Assembly: GCA_024278435.1 (NCBI GenBank)
Contig: JAJRTD010000129.1
Span: 1-5,439 of the forward strand
DNA: 5,439 bases
Origin: Gammaproteobacteria bacterium
Lineage (GTDB): Bacteria > Pseudomonadota > Gammaproteobacteria > SZUA-229
Direction: 5' to 3'
Part shown: positions 1 through 5,439 of the stretch, piece by piece
How positions within the stretch are numbered: position 1 is the first letter of the stretch
Layout: the number at the start of each line of letters is the position of its first letter
Program-made: the position numbers and the translations under genes
The notes under the pieces: generated by a model
Told to the model about the DNA's origin: nothing
The model's input: only the letters and a program-made list of their open reading frames with translations
Databases searched by the model: none

Positions 1-127
1 AACCGTCTGCGTCCTGTTTCTGGTAACCGGCAACGACCTCGATTGTATTGCCGAACATGTAACCACCTTCAACGGCCGCATTGGTCAGCGTGGTTGAGCC
101 GTTCTTGTACAGGCCGCCGTTAAATCC
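1..127 (-). pseudogene. Continuation of the porin in the shifted frame, cut by window edge
   Basis: Read leftwards from 127 in the -1 frame relative to the upstream coding part, this stretch has no stop and gives porin-like sequence beginning GFNGGLYKNGSTTLTN and continuing with EGGYMF and EVVAGYQKQDADG. That is the penultimate-strand pattern typical of porin O/P proteins (external-loop GLY, then a GGYM strand, then a VAGYxxxDADG strand). It follows directly on from VEKD of the upstream part, so the two pieces are one gene separated by a single-base difference. Roughly 70-80 further residues, including the final barrel strands and terminal aromatic residue, would lie outside the window. This may be a true inactivating mutation or a sequencing or assembly error. 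Confidence 0.8.
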
Positions 128-987
128 TTTTCAACCGTATCGGCATTAAACGAGTTGTATTCAGCGTCGACTGAAAACCCGGCTGCACGGAAGGCACCGC
201 TGATTTCCAGGCCGGTGACAGAATCTATATCGGCTTTTTTGCTTGCGTTTGGCGTGTAGCTGTTGTTGTCGCCGTCATTGTTCCAGCTGTAGGCGGCGAC
301 ACCGATGGTGGCTTTCGTCTTGCGCGAGAAGTCACCCTGGGAAAACTTCAGCTTGCCAAACGGGTGGAAGTCAACACGGCCACCGACGATGAAGCCTTCG
401 TTAAAATCATCGTTACGGTTGGCCGGTGTATCAAAGTCCAGCTTTTTAGCATCCGGATCAATGGCGGCAACTGCACCTGACAGTCCCCAGGTCAGCTTTT
501 TGCTTTCGCTATGGCCTCTGAGGTGGATGCCCAGGTTACGATCCGGGGTACCGTAGTTATGGTCACCGACAAAGGTGCGCTCAACCAGTTGTTGTTTTTT
601 CGATGAAGTCAGGGCTTCACGCGAGAAAGGAAACTTGGTGTTACCGACGATGATCTTCATGTTCGTCAGACCCTTGTAGGCAAAGTAGGCGTCCTTGACG
701 GCGATTTCGTTTCCATTTTCAGCCTTGCCCATGTCCCACTGTATCTTGGCTTTCCAGTCCTTGTGTGTGCTGCCTTCAATATAGGGGCGCAGTCTTCTGA
801 AGAACAGTTCATCCGTGGTTTCACCTTTATCAGGATCAGCCTGATAGTACTGCATCTGTACGCGGCCGCCGATTTTCAGATATTTGTCACCGTCTTTATA
901 GGTAACACCACCCGCGTAAGCGGTGGTTGAAGATGCCAGCGCTGACAGCACGGCAAGTTTTATGATGTTTCTTGTAGCTGATTGCAT
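85..987 (-). CDS. Phosphate-selective porin O/P family outer-membrane protein, N-terminal three quarters (frameshifted)
   Basis: This encodes a trimeric-type outer-membrane beta-barrel channel of the porin O/P family; substrate (phosphate, pyrophosphate or another anion) cannot be told from sequence. Residues 1-25 form a Sec signal peptide: basic start with R6 and K10, hydrophobic core, cleavage probably after AYA at 23-25. The mature protein shows the family's alternating strand pattern, including KIGGRVQMQYYQ near the N-terminus, FFRRLRPYIEG, DAYFAYKGL, a FPFSREALTSSKK segment and DRNLGIHLRG. The reading frame is good to about residue 287 (NADTVEKD) and then ends in an unrelated tail (LTAACTRTAQPR). 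The expected barrel sequence continues in the -1 frame (1-127), so one base is missing or was lost. The ATG at 985-987 is supported by a GGGAG ribosome binding site 7 nt upstream. The family assignment is firm; whether the gene is functional is uncertain. Confidence 0.85.
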   Translation of the reverse strand: MQSATRNIIKLAVLSALASSTTAYAGGVTYKDGDKYLKIGGRVQMQYYQADPDKGETTDELFFRRLRPYIEGSTHKDWKAKIQWDMGKAENGNEIAVKDAYFAYKGLTNMKIIVGNTKFPFSREALTSSKKQQLVERTFVGDHNYGTPDRNLGIHLRGHSESKKLTWGLSGAVAAIDPDAKKLDFDTPANRNDDFNEGFIVGGRVDFHPFGKLKFSQGDFSRKTKATIGVAAYSWNNDGDNNSYTPNASKKADIDSVTGLEISGAFRAAGFSVDAEYNSFNADTVEKDLTAACTRTAQPR

Positions 988-994
988 TAATTAA

Positions 995-999
995 CTCCC
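995..999 (-). promoter_or_regulatory. Ribosome binding site of the porin
   Basis: GGGAG on the minus strand with a 7-nt AT-rich spacer (TTAATTA) before the ATG at 985-987. It fixes the start codon, which is also the one that gives a proper signal peptide. Confidence 0.75.
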
Positions 1000-1035
1000 G
1001 TTTCAAAAATTTGCGAGCGGAAGTTTATGTGCGGG

Positions 1036-1075
1036 TTATTACCGGGATGCGACGAAATTGCGACGGTTTTGTTAA
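1036..1075 (-). promoter_or_regulatory. Probable porin promoter region with an 11-bp-period direct repeat
   Basis: On the minus strand the 7-mer CGTCGCA occurs twice, at 1059-1065 and 1048-1054, separated by ATTT, giving an exact 11-bp period. A TAATAA hexamer at 1036-1041 (a possible -10) follows with no good -35 at the right distance, so the repeats would sit where an activator replaces the -35. Alternatively TTAACA at 1070-1075 is a 5/6 -35 match, with a poor TCGCAT -10 seventeen bases on, which would place the repeats inside the promoter as a repressor site. Tandem 7-bp repeats with 4-bp AT-rich spacers are the architecture of OmpR/PhoB-family sites such as the Pho box, but the bases here match CTGTCAT only partly. 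The exact promoter is an inference. Confidence 0.4.
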
Positions 1076-1087
1076 GAAACCGCTGAA

Positions 1088-1113
1088 CGCAGAAAACCTA
1101 TTACTTTTCTGCG
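1088..1113. repeat. Perfect inverted repeat, 9-bp arms, 8-bp spacer
   Basis: CGCAGAAAA at 1088-1096 and TTTTCTGCG at 1105-1113 are exact reverse complements around CCTATTAC. It lies between the tRNA terminator and the porin promoter region, centred about 70 bp upstream of the inferred porin start of transcription. Neither side is followed by a T-run, so it is not a classical intrinsic terminator. A dimeric regulator operator or an RNA hairpin are both possible. Confidence 0.6.
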
Positions 1114-1119
1114 CCCGAT

Positions 1120-1148
1120 AAAAAAGGCCTGCATTTCTGCAAGCCTTT
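1120..1148 (-). terminator. Rho-independent terminator after tRNA-Asn
   Basis: On the minus strand AAAGGC, a T, then TGCA are followed by a GAAA tetraloop and TGCA, G, GCCTTT, giving an 11-bp stem with one G-U wobble, then a run of six T counting the stem end (1125-1120). On the plus strand the same wobble position is a C-A mismatch and the following sequence is not a clean T-run, so the element favours leftward transcription. It ends the tRNA-Asn transcript, starting 9 bases after the CCA end, and may also end read-through from the aminotransferase gene. Confidence 0.85.
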
Positions 1149-1156
1149 GATTTGTT

Positions 1157-1232
1157 TGGCTCCCCGAGCTGGGCTCGAACCAGCGACAAACGGATTAACA
1201 GTCCGTTGCTCTACCAACTGAGCTATCGGGGA
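1157..1232 (-). tRNA. tRNA-Asn (anticodon GTT)
   Basis: A complete 76-nt cloverleaf reads on the minus strand. The acceptor arms are TCCCCGA and TCGGGGA, with discriminator G and an encoded CCA. The D-arm is GCTC-AGTTGGTA-GAGC. The anticodon arm is ACGGA-CTGTTAA-TCCGT, giving anticodon GTT, which reads the Asn codons AAC and AAU. The variable loop is TTGTC and the T-arm is GCTGG-TTCGAGC-CCAGC. All stems pair fully. It has its own promoter and a strong terminator. Confidence 0.97.
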
Positions 1233-1288
1233 ATTGTGCTCAAGATCCTGCGAAAACCATTAAAGCTGACGCAAAATTGGAAGGCGGT

Positions 1289-1317
1289 ATGCTACCGATT
1301 TGAGTTGCTATGGTCAA
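1289..1317 (-). promoter_or_regulatory. Sigma-70-type promoter of tRNA-Asn
   Basis: On the minus strand TTGACC (1312-1317, 5/6 match to the -35) is followed after exactly 17 bp by TAGCAT (1289-1294, 4/6 match to the -10). The bases just downstream (ACCGCC) form a GC-rich discriminator, as is usual for stringently controlled stable-RNA promoters. Transcription would start near 1282, leaving a leader of about 50 nt to be trimmed from the tRNA 5' end. The site lies in the 120-bp gap between the aminotransferase stop and the tRNA; I see nothing else there. Confidence 0.6.
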
Positions 1318-1352
1318 TACTTATTCGTCTTAATGTGGTTAAAAACCGGCGA

Positions 1353-2537
1353 TTATTCAATTGTTTGCCGGATTCTGTCCAGGGCTTTTTCAAGGCTGGC
1401 CATATCGGTGGCAAATGACAGCCTTAAATAGCCGTCCAGACCAAAGGCGGAACCGGGGACCAGTGCAACTTCGGCTTTTTCCAGAATCAGCTGTGCCAGC
1501 TGTACATCATCTTCGATACCGTCCATGCGTTCAATGACGCCATGGAAGGAAGGGAAGCTGTAAAAGGTGCCGTCACTGGGCAGCACTGCGACACCATTCA
1601 TGGCGTTCAGGGTTGCATAGACATAATCATGGCGCTGCCTGAACACGTCGCACATGTCCTTGAGGAAGCCCTGGTCACCTTCCAGTGCAGCCTGTGCGGC
1701 ATACTGGGCAATGGAAGTCGGGTTCGATGTACTTTGTGACTGGATTTTTTTCATGCCCTTGATAATGTCGACCGGGCCGCCACTGTAACCGATACGCCAG
1801 CCGGTCATGGAGTAGGCCTTGGATACACCGTTGATAACCACTGACTGATCAATCAGCTCGGGGCAGGCATTGACGATATTATTAAAGCCTTCATCGGTCC
1901 ATACGATGTGTTCGTAGATGTCATCGGTCATTACCACGATATTCGGGTGTTTCAGCAGTACATCGCCCAGCGCTTTCAGTTCGGCGCGGCTATAGGCCTT
2001 GCCTGAAGGGTTTGACGGGCTGTTAATGATAACCAGTTTGGTTTTAGCAGAGATGGCCTGCTGCAGCTGTTCGGCGGTAATTTTAAAGGCCTGTGAAATG
2101 TCACCTTCGACAATCACCGGGGTGGCATCGGCCAGCTTGACGATATCAGGGTAGGATACCCAGTAGGGCGCCGGAATGATGACTTCATCACCTTCATTTA
2201 ACAGGGTTTGGCACAGGTTATAGAATGCCTGCTTGCCACCGACGGAAACCAGGATCTGGTCAGCGGTATAATTCAGGCCGTTTTCATTTTTAAACTTGTT
2301 TATAATGGCCTGTTTGAGTCCGGGTGTTCCGTCCACCGCGGTGTATTTGGTATAACCCTGGTTGATCGCATCGATGGCGGCCTGCTTGATATGCTCCGGG
2401 GTATCGAAGTCCGGTTCGCCGGCGGCCAGCCCGATGACATCACGGCCTTCAGCGCGAAGCTGGTTGGCAAGTGCAGTGACGGCCAGTGTGGGAGAGGGTT
2501 TTACACGTTGTATGCGATCTGAAAGCGATATATTCAA
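1353..2537 (-). CDS. Class I PLP-dependent aspartate-type aminotransferase
   Basis: This cytoplasmic fold-type I aminotransferase (394 residues, normal full length) most likely moves the amino group between aspartate and 2-oxoglutarate. Visible motifs in order: VKPSPT near residues 12-17, AGEPDFDTP (39-47), GGKQAFYN with K102, APYWVSYP, SNPSG with N176 contacting the cofactor, DDIY with D205 pairing with the PLP ring nitrogen, GVSKAYSMTGWRIGY with the Schiff-base lysine K240, and YLRLSFA with R372 binding the substrate carboxylate. K13 and K102 correspond to Thermus aspartate aminotransferase K12 and K109; the latter recognises the acidic side chain in subgroup Ib. Some relatives also act on prephenate or aromatic amino acids, which sequence alone cannot exclude. 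The ATG is preceded by a modest ACGGA site (GGA 6 nt away). It is divergent from uvrB; no terminator separates it from downstream tRNA-Asn. Confidence 0.93.
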   Translation of the reverse strand: MNISLSDRIQRVKPSPTLAVTALANQLRAEGRDVIGLAAGEPDFDTPEHIKQAAIDAINQGYTKYTAVDGTPGLKQAIINKFKNENGLNYTADQILVSVGGKQAFYNLCQTLLNEGDEVIIPAPYWVSYPDIVKLADATPVIVEGDISQAFKITAEQLQQAISAKTKLVIINSPSNPSGKAYSRAELKALGDVLLKHPNIVVMTDDIYEHIVWTDEGFNNIVNACPELIDQSVVINGVSKAYSMTGWRIGYSGGPVDIIKGMKKIQSQSTSNPTSIAQYAAQAALEGDQGFLKDMCDVFRQRHDYVYATLNAMNGVAVLPSDGTFYSFPSFHGVIERMDGIEDDVQLAQLILEKAEVALVPGSAFGLDGYLRLSFATDMASLEKALDRIRQTIE

Positions 2538-2643
2538 TGTATTGTCCGTGAAGATGAAGGCATTTATCAGTTGTTTATTTGTTGTGCTACTTTGGGGTTA
2601 CCCGAGTTTAAGTTATTTTTAGTGTGGAATGTAGTAGCCCAGA
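2538..2643. promoter_or_regulatory. Divergent intergenic region between the aminotransferase gene and uvrB
   Basis: This 106-bp AT-rich spacer must hold the promoters of both divergent genes. For uvrB the best plus-strand candidate is TTGTCC (2542-2547) with TATCAG 17 bp later, 4/6 matches each, so weak. For the aminotransferase a TGATAAA-like -10 is present on the minus strand without a convincing -35. No CTG triplet occurs here on the plus strand, so the gammaproteobacterial LexA pattern CTG-N10-CAG cannot be formed within the spacer. Confidence 0.4.
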
Positions 2644-2655
2644 GTGACTATCTTG
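2642..2655 (+). promoter_or_regulatory. Start-deciding site for uvrB: GAGTG with TTG start
   Basis: GAGTG (2642-2646) is a fair Shine-Dalgarno match placed 6 nt before a TTG at 2653-2655. The upstream GTG at 2644-2646 has only a GGAA about 14 nt away, which is too far. An in-frame TAG at 2635-2637 excludes longer starts. Starting at TTG puts 13 residues before GDQP (14 in E. coli), whereas GTG gives 16. The TTG is therefore a credible alternative start. Confidence 0.45.
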
Positions 2656-4659
2656 AAAAAATTTGATTTACAGACCGAATATCAGCCAACCGGCGACCAG
2701 CCGACGGCAATAAAGACCCTGGTGGACGGATTTGAAAACGGACTGGCCCGGCAGACCCTGCTGGGGGTTACCGGCTCGGGAAAGACCTTTACCGTGGCCA
2801 ATGTCATCCACCAGCTGCAACGTCCCACCATTATCATGGCGCCGAACAAGACCCTGGCAGCGCAGCTATACGGCGAGATGAAAGAGTTTTTCCCGCAGAA
2901 CGCGGTGGAATATTTTGTTTCCTATTATGACTACTACCAGCCGGAAGCCTACGTTCCCGCCAGTGACACCTTTATTGAAAAAGACGCCTCGGTCAACGAA
3001 CATATCGAGCAGATGCGGCTGTCGGCCACCAAGGCGCTGATGGAAAGAGAAGACACCATTATTGTGGCCACGGTGTCGGCGATTTACGGACTGGGTGATC
3101 CCGAGTCCTATTTCGCCATGATTTTGCACCTGGTGCGCGGCGACATGGTTGACCAGCGTAATATCCTGCGCCGCCTGGCCGAGCTGCAGTACGTGCGTAA
3201 CGACGTTGAGCTGCGCCGCGGCACCTACCGGGTGCGCGGTGAGGTCATTGATATTCACCCGGCCGACTCGGAGCGTGAGGCAGTACGTATTGAGCTGTTT
3301 GACGATGAGATCGAAAACCTCAGTATTTTCGATCCGCTGACCGGCGAGGTGATTAAAAAGGTGGCGCGTATCACGGTTTATCCCAAGACCCACTACGCTA
3401 CGCCGCGTGAAGTGATACTGGATGCCATCGAACACATCAAGGTGGAATTAAAGGAACGTTTGCTGCAGCTGCGTGATAACAACAAGCTGGTGGAAGCCCA
3501 GCGCCTGGAGCAGCGCACCCAGTTTGATATTGAAATGATGCGCGAACTGGGTTACTGCAGCGGGATTGAAAACTACTCACGTTATCTGTCCAGTCGTGAA
3601 CCTGGCGAACCGCCACCGTGTCTGTTTGACTATCTTCCGGAAGATGCCCTGCTGGTAATCGATGAAAGCCATGTCTCTGTGCCGCAGATCGGCGCCATGT
3701 ACAAGGGGGATCGGTCACGCAAGGAGAACCTGGTGAACTTCGGTTTTCGCCTGCCATCGGCGCTGGATAACCGGCCACTACGCTTTGCCGAGTTCGAAGC
3801 CATGACTCCGCAGACGCTTTATGTATCTGCCACGCCGGGACCGTATGAGGAAGAACATTCCGATGCCCTGGCGACACAGGTGGTACGGCCGACCGGCCTG
3901 CTGGATCCGGTCATCGAAGTACGCCCGGTGGCTACCCAGGTCGATGATGTGCTGTCGGAGATCAACAAGCGGGTACCGAAGAATGAGCGGGTGATTATTC
4001 TCACCCTGACCAAGCGCATGTCAGAAGATTTAACCGAATACCTCAATGAACACGATGTGCGGGTACGTTATTTACATTCGGATATTGATACCGTGGAGCG
4101 GGTCGAGATTATCCGTGATTTACGTCTCGGTGAGTTTGACGTGCTGGTTGGCATCAACCTTTTGCGCGAAGGGCTGGATATGCCGGAGGTGTCGCTGATT
4201 GCCATTCTCGATGCGGACAAGGAGGGTTTTCTGCGTTCCGAACGGTCCATGATACAGAGCATTGGCCGGGCGGCGCGCAATGTAAACGGCAGGGCCATTC
4301 TGTATGCCGACAGGATCACCGGTTCTATGCAGAAAGCCATCGATGTGACCGAGCAACGGCGCCAGGTGCAAAAAGCCTATAATAAAAAACACGGCATTAC
4401 GCCTACCGGTATCAGCAAGGACATTCACGATGTGCTGGAAGCCGGTTACGGTGACAAGCAATCGAGAAAAACCGTTGCCCTGCAGAAAATTGCCGAGGAA
4501 AAAGCCAGCTACCAGTCCATGTCGCCGAAGCAGGTGGCCAAAGTACTGGATAAACTCGAGAAGCAGATGTATGAACATTCACGCAACCTGGAGTTTGAAG
4601 AGGCCGCCAGCGTGCGCGATGAAATGGAACGTATCAAACAGCTGGCGATGATCGGATAA
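2644..4659 (+). CDS. uvrB: Excinuclease ABC subunit B (UvrB)
   Basis: UvrB is the damage-verifying ATPase of nucleotide excision repair: UvrA2B loads it on DNA and it then recruits UvrC for dual incision. The protein is 671 residues (673 in E. coli) and complete. The Walker A motif GVTGSGKT is at 41-48 (K47). The aromatic beta-hairpin that probes DNA lies at about 94-114 ([12 protein letters not shown] then SDTFIEKD). The UvrA-contact domain 2 includes [14 protein letters not shown]. The Walker B/DEAD-like DESH is at 340-343. Helicase motifs include [32 protein letters not shown] and motif [10 protein letters not shown] at 538-545. A C-terminal UVR domain at about 629-664 ([13 protein letters not shown]) would bind UvrC. 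The frame given opens at GTG 2644; TTG 2653 has the better ribosome site. The stop directly touches the ATG of nei, indicating one transcript. Confidence 0.97.
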   Translation: MTILKKFDLQTEYQPTGDQPTAIKTLVDGFENGLARQTLLGVTGSGKTFTVANVIHQLQRPTIIMAPNKTLAAQLYGEMKEFFPQNAVEYFVSYYDYYQPEAYVPASDTFIEKDASVNEHIEQMRLSATKALMEREDTIIVATVSAIYGLGDPESYFAMILHLVRGDMVDQRNILRRLAELQYVRNDVELRRGTYRVRGEVIDIHPADSEREAVRIELFDDEIENLSIFDPLTGEVIKKVARITVYPKTHYATPREVILDAIEHIKVELKERLLQLRDNNKLVEAQRLEQRTQFDIEMMRELGYCSGIENYSRYLSSREPGEPPPCLFDYLPEDALLVIDESHVSVPQIGAMYKGDRSRKENLVNFGFRLPSALDNRPLRFAEFEAMTPQTLYVSATPGPYEEEHSDALATQVVRPTGLLDPVIEVRPVATQVDDVLSEINKRVPKNERVIILTLTKRMSEDLTEYLNEHDVRVRYLHSDIDTVERVEIIRDLRLGEFDVLVGINLLREGLDMPEVSLIAILDADKEGFLRSERSMIQSIGRAARNVNGRAILYADRITGSMQKAIDVTEQRRQVQKAYNKKHGITPTGISKDIHDVLEAGYGDKQSRKTVALQKIAEEKASYQSMSPKQVAKVLDKLEKQMYEHSRNLEFEEAASVRDEMERIKQLAMIG

Positions 4660-5439
4660 ATGCCTGAAGGACCCGAAATTCGTCTGGCAAGTGACCAGCT
4701 TGCCGCTGCACTGGAGAACCGCCGGATCAAACAGATCCGTTTTGCTTTCGATGCCCTGAAAAAATTCGAGCCGCTGCTGACTGGCGTCCGGGTTAAAACG
4801 GTTGCAGCCAGGGGCAAGGCCATGCTCATCACTCTGGATAACGGCTACAGTATCTACAGCCATAACCAGTTGTATGGCCGCTGGTATGTCACTGCTTACA
4901 AACAGCCGCCGCAAACAGGGCGTCAGCTGCGCCTGCAGATTGATGTCAGTAATGCATCGGCTTTTCTGTACAGCGCTTCCGATATAGAAATCCTGACGCA
5001 GGAAGCGGTCCTCAGCCATAGCTATCTAGGCCGGCTTGGTCTTGAGTTGCTAGACCCGGAAACAACGGTTGACGACGTGAGTCTCCTGCTGTCACAGAAA
5101 AAATATTCACGGCGCTGTTTAATGACCCTGCTGCAGGACCAGAAGGTGCTGTCCGGCCTGGGTAACTACCTTTGCTGTGAGATCTTGCATGTCAGTAGCA
5201 TTCATCCGACAAAACGCCTGGCTGACTTAAGCCAAAAGCAGATCGGCCAGCTGGCTGCGAATACGCTGCAGCTGATCCGGCAGTCGTATGCCACCCGAGG
5301 TATTACCAATAAGCTGTCACGTGCTGCACAACTGGAACAGCAGGGTGCGGGTTTCGAGGGTTACCGGTTTCATGTGTACCGCCGGGAAGGGCAGGCCTGT
5401 TATCGTTGTTCTGATAAAATCAGAAAACAAAAACTCTGT
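4660..5439 (+). CDS. nei: Endonuclease VIII (Nei), DNA glycosylase/AP lyase, 3' end cut by window edge
   Basis: Nei is a bifunctional base-excision repair glycosylase that removes oxidised pyrimidines and cleaves the abasic site by beta,delta-elimination. The start is fixed because the catalytic nucleophile is the proline exposed after Met removal: the protein begins MPEGPEI (P2, E3). K53 in RGKAML matches E. coli K52, and Q70-L71-Y72 in SHNQLYGRW matches the E. coli QLY wedge. The helix-two-turn-helix carries GLGNYL with N169. The first zinc-finger pair is CYRC (C247, C250); the second pair lies beyond the edge, about 10-15 residues on. The loop between SYATRG and CYRC is about nine residues longer than in E. 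coli, as I recall from other proteobacterial Nei proteins. C172 stands where E. coli has R171. The ATG abuts the uvrB TAA with only a weak GGA upstream, suggesting translational coupling. Confidence 0.93.
   Translation, partial: MPEGPEIRLASDQLAAALENRRIKQIRFAFDALKKFEPLLTGVRVKTVAARGKAMLITLDNGYSIYSHNQLYGRWYVTAYKQPPQTGRQLRLQIDVSNASAFLYSASDIEILTQEAVLSHSYLGRLGLELLDPETTVDDVSLLLSQKKYSRRCLMTLLQDQKVLSGLGNYLCCEILHVSSIHPTKRLADLSQKQIGQLAANTLQLIRQSYATRGITNKLSRAAQLEQQGAGFEGYRFHVYRREGQACYRCSDKIRKQKLC

Noticed and set aside
115..140. Programmed -1 ribosomal frameshift in the porin
   Set aside because: The site reads GTT GAA AAG GAT TTA in the upstream frame. It does not fit the X XXY YYZ slippery pattern, I see no clear downstream pseudoknot, and porins are not known to use recoding. 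A mutation or sequence error is simpler.
305..556. Plus-strand open frame inside the porin
   Set aside because: It is opposite well-conserved porin coding sequence, has no ribosome site or recognisable product, and is a shadow frame.
1152..1418. Plus-strand open frame over the tRNA gene
   Set aside because: It runs through the tRNA-Asn cloverleaf, the tRNA promoter and the end of the aminotransferase gene on the opposite strand. The reading is incidental.
2594..2604. Possible hairpin GGG-GTTA-CCC between the divergent genes
   Set aside because: Only three GC pairs plus weak wobble extensions; too short to be called a terminator or an operator.
2866..3435. Long open frame antisense to uvrB
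   Set aside because: It lies entirely within highly conserved uvrB coding sequence and its translation shows no recognisable motif; the same holds for the other antisense frames at 3437-4832.
4579..5019. Minus-strand open frame across the uvrB-nei junction
   Set aside because: It covers two clearly conserved genes on the plus strand and has no recognisable domain.
1..5439. Mobile element, CRISPR array, phage or defence system
   Set aside because: No transposase, integrase, spaced repeat array, or defence-type gene is present, and all genes are housekeeping or envelope functions.

Overview
The window is an ordinary-looking piece of a gammaproteobacterial chromosome. The main evidence is the UvrB and Nei sequences, which from memory follow the E. 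coli proteins closely along their length. A class I aspartate-type aminotransferase lying next to tRNA-Asn and uvrB is, as I recall, an arrangement seen in other gammaproteobacteria. Genus cannot be named from the sequence alone. I see no mobile elements, CRISPR array, phage genes or toxin-type genes.

Left part (1-1352, minus strand). A phosphate-selective porin O/P-type outer-membrane protein starts at 987 and runs leftwards off the window. Its frame is broken by a single-base frameshift near 122-131; the lost frame resumes cleanly and continues to the window edge. Upstream of the porin lies about 130 bp rich in symmetric elements: a 7-bp direct repeat with an 11-bp period, a short inverted repeat, and a perfect 9-bp-arm inverted repeat. 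Next come a strong intrinsic terminator and tRNA-Asn(GTT), which has its own promoter with a GC-rich discriminator.

Middle and right (1353-5439). An aspartate/aromatic-type aminotransferase is transcribed leftwards towards the tRNA. No terminator separates the two, so read-through is possible. A 106-bp divergent spacer separates it from uvrB, which is transcribed rightwards. The uvrB stop codon directly abuts the ATG of nei (endonuclease VIII), which runs off the right edge about 10-15 codons before its expected end. uvrB (nucleotide excision repair) and nei (base excision repair of oxidised pyrimidines) therefore look like a two-gene DNA-repair operon. No canonical LexA box is visible upstream.

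No wholly new system is evident. The observations most worth checking are the porin frameshift, the repeat-rich porin promoter region, the abutting uvrB-nei pair, and an Arg-to-Cys difference next to the Nei helix-two-turn-helix.
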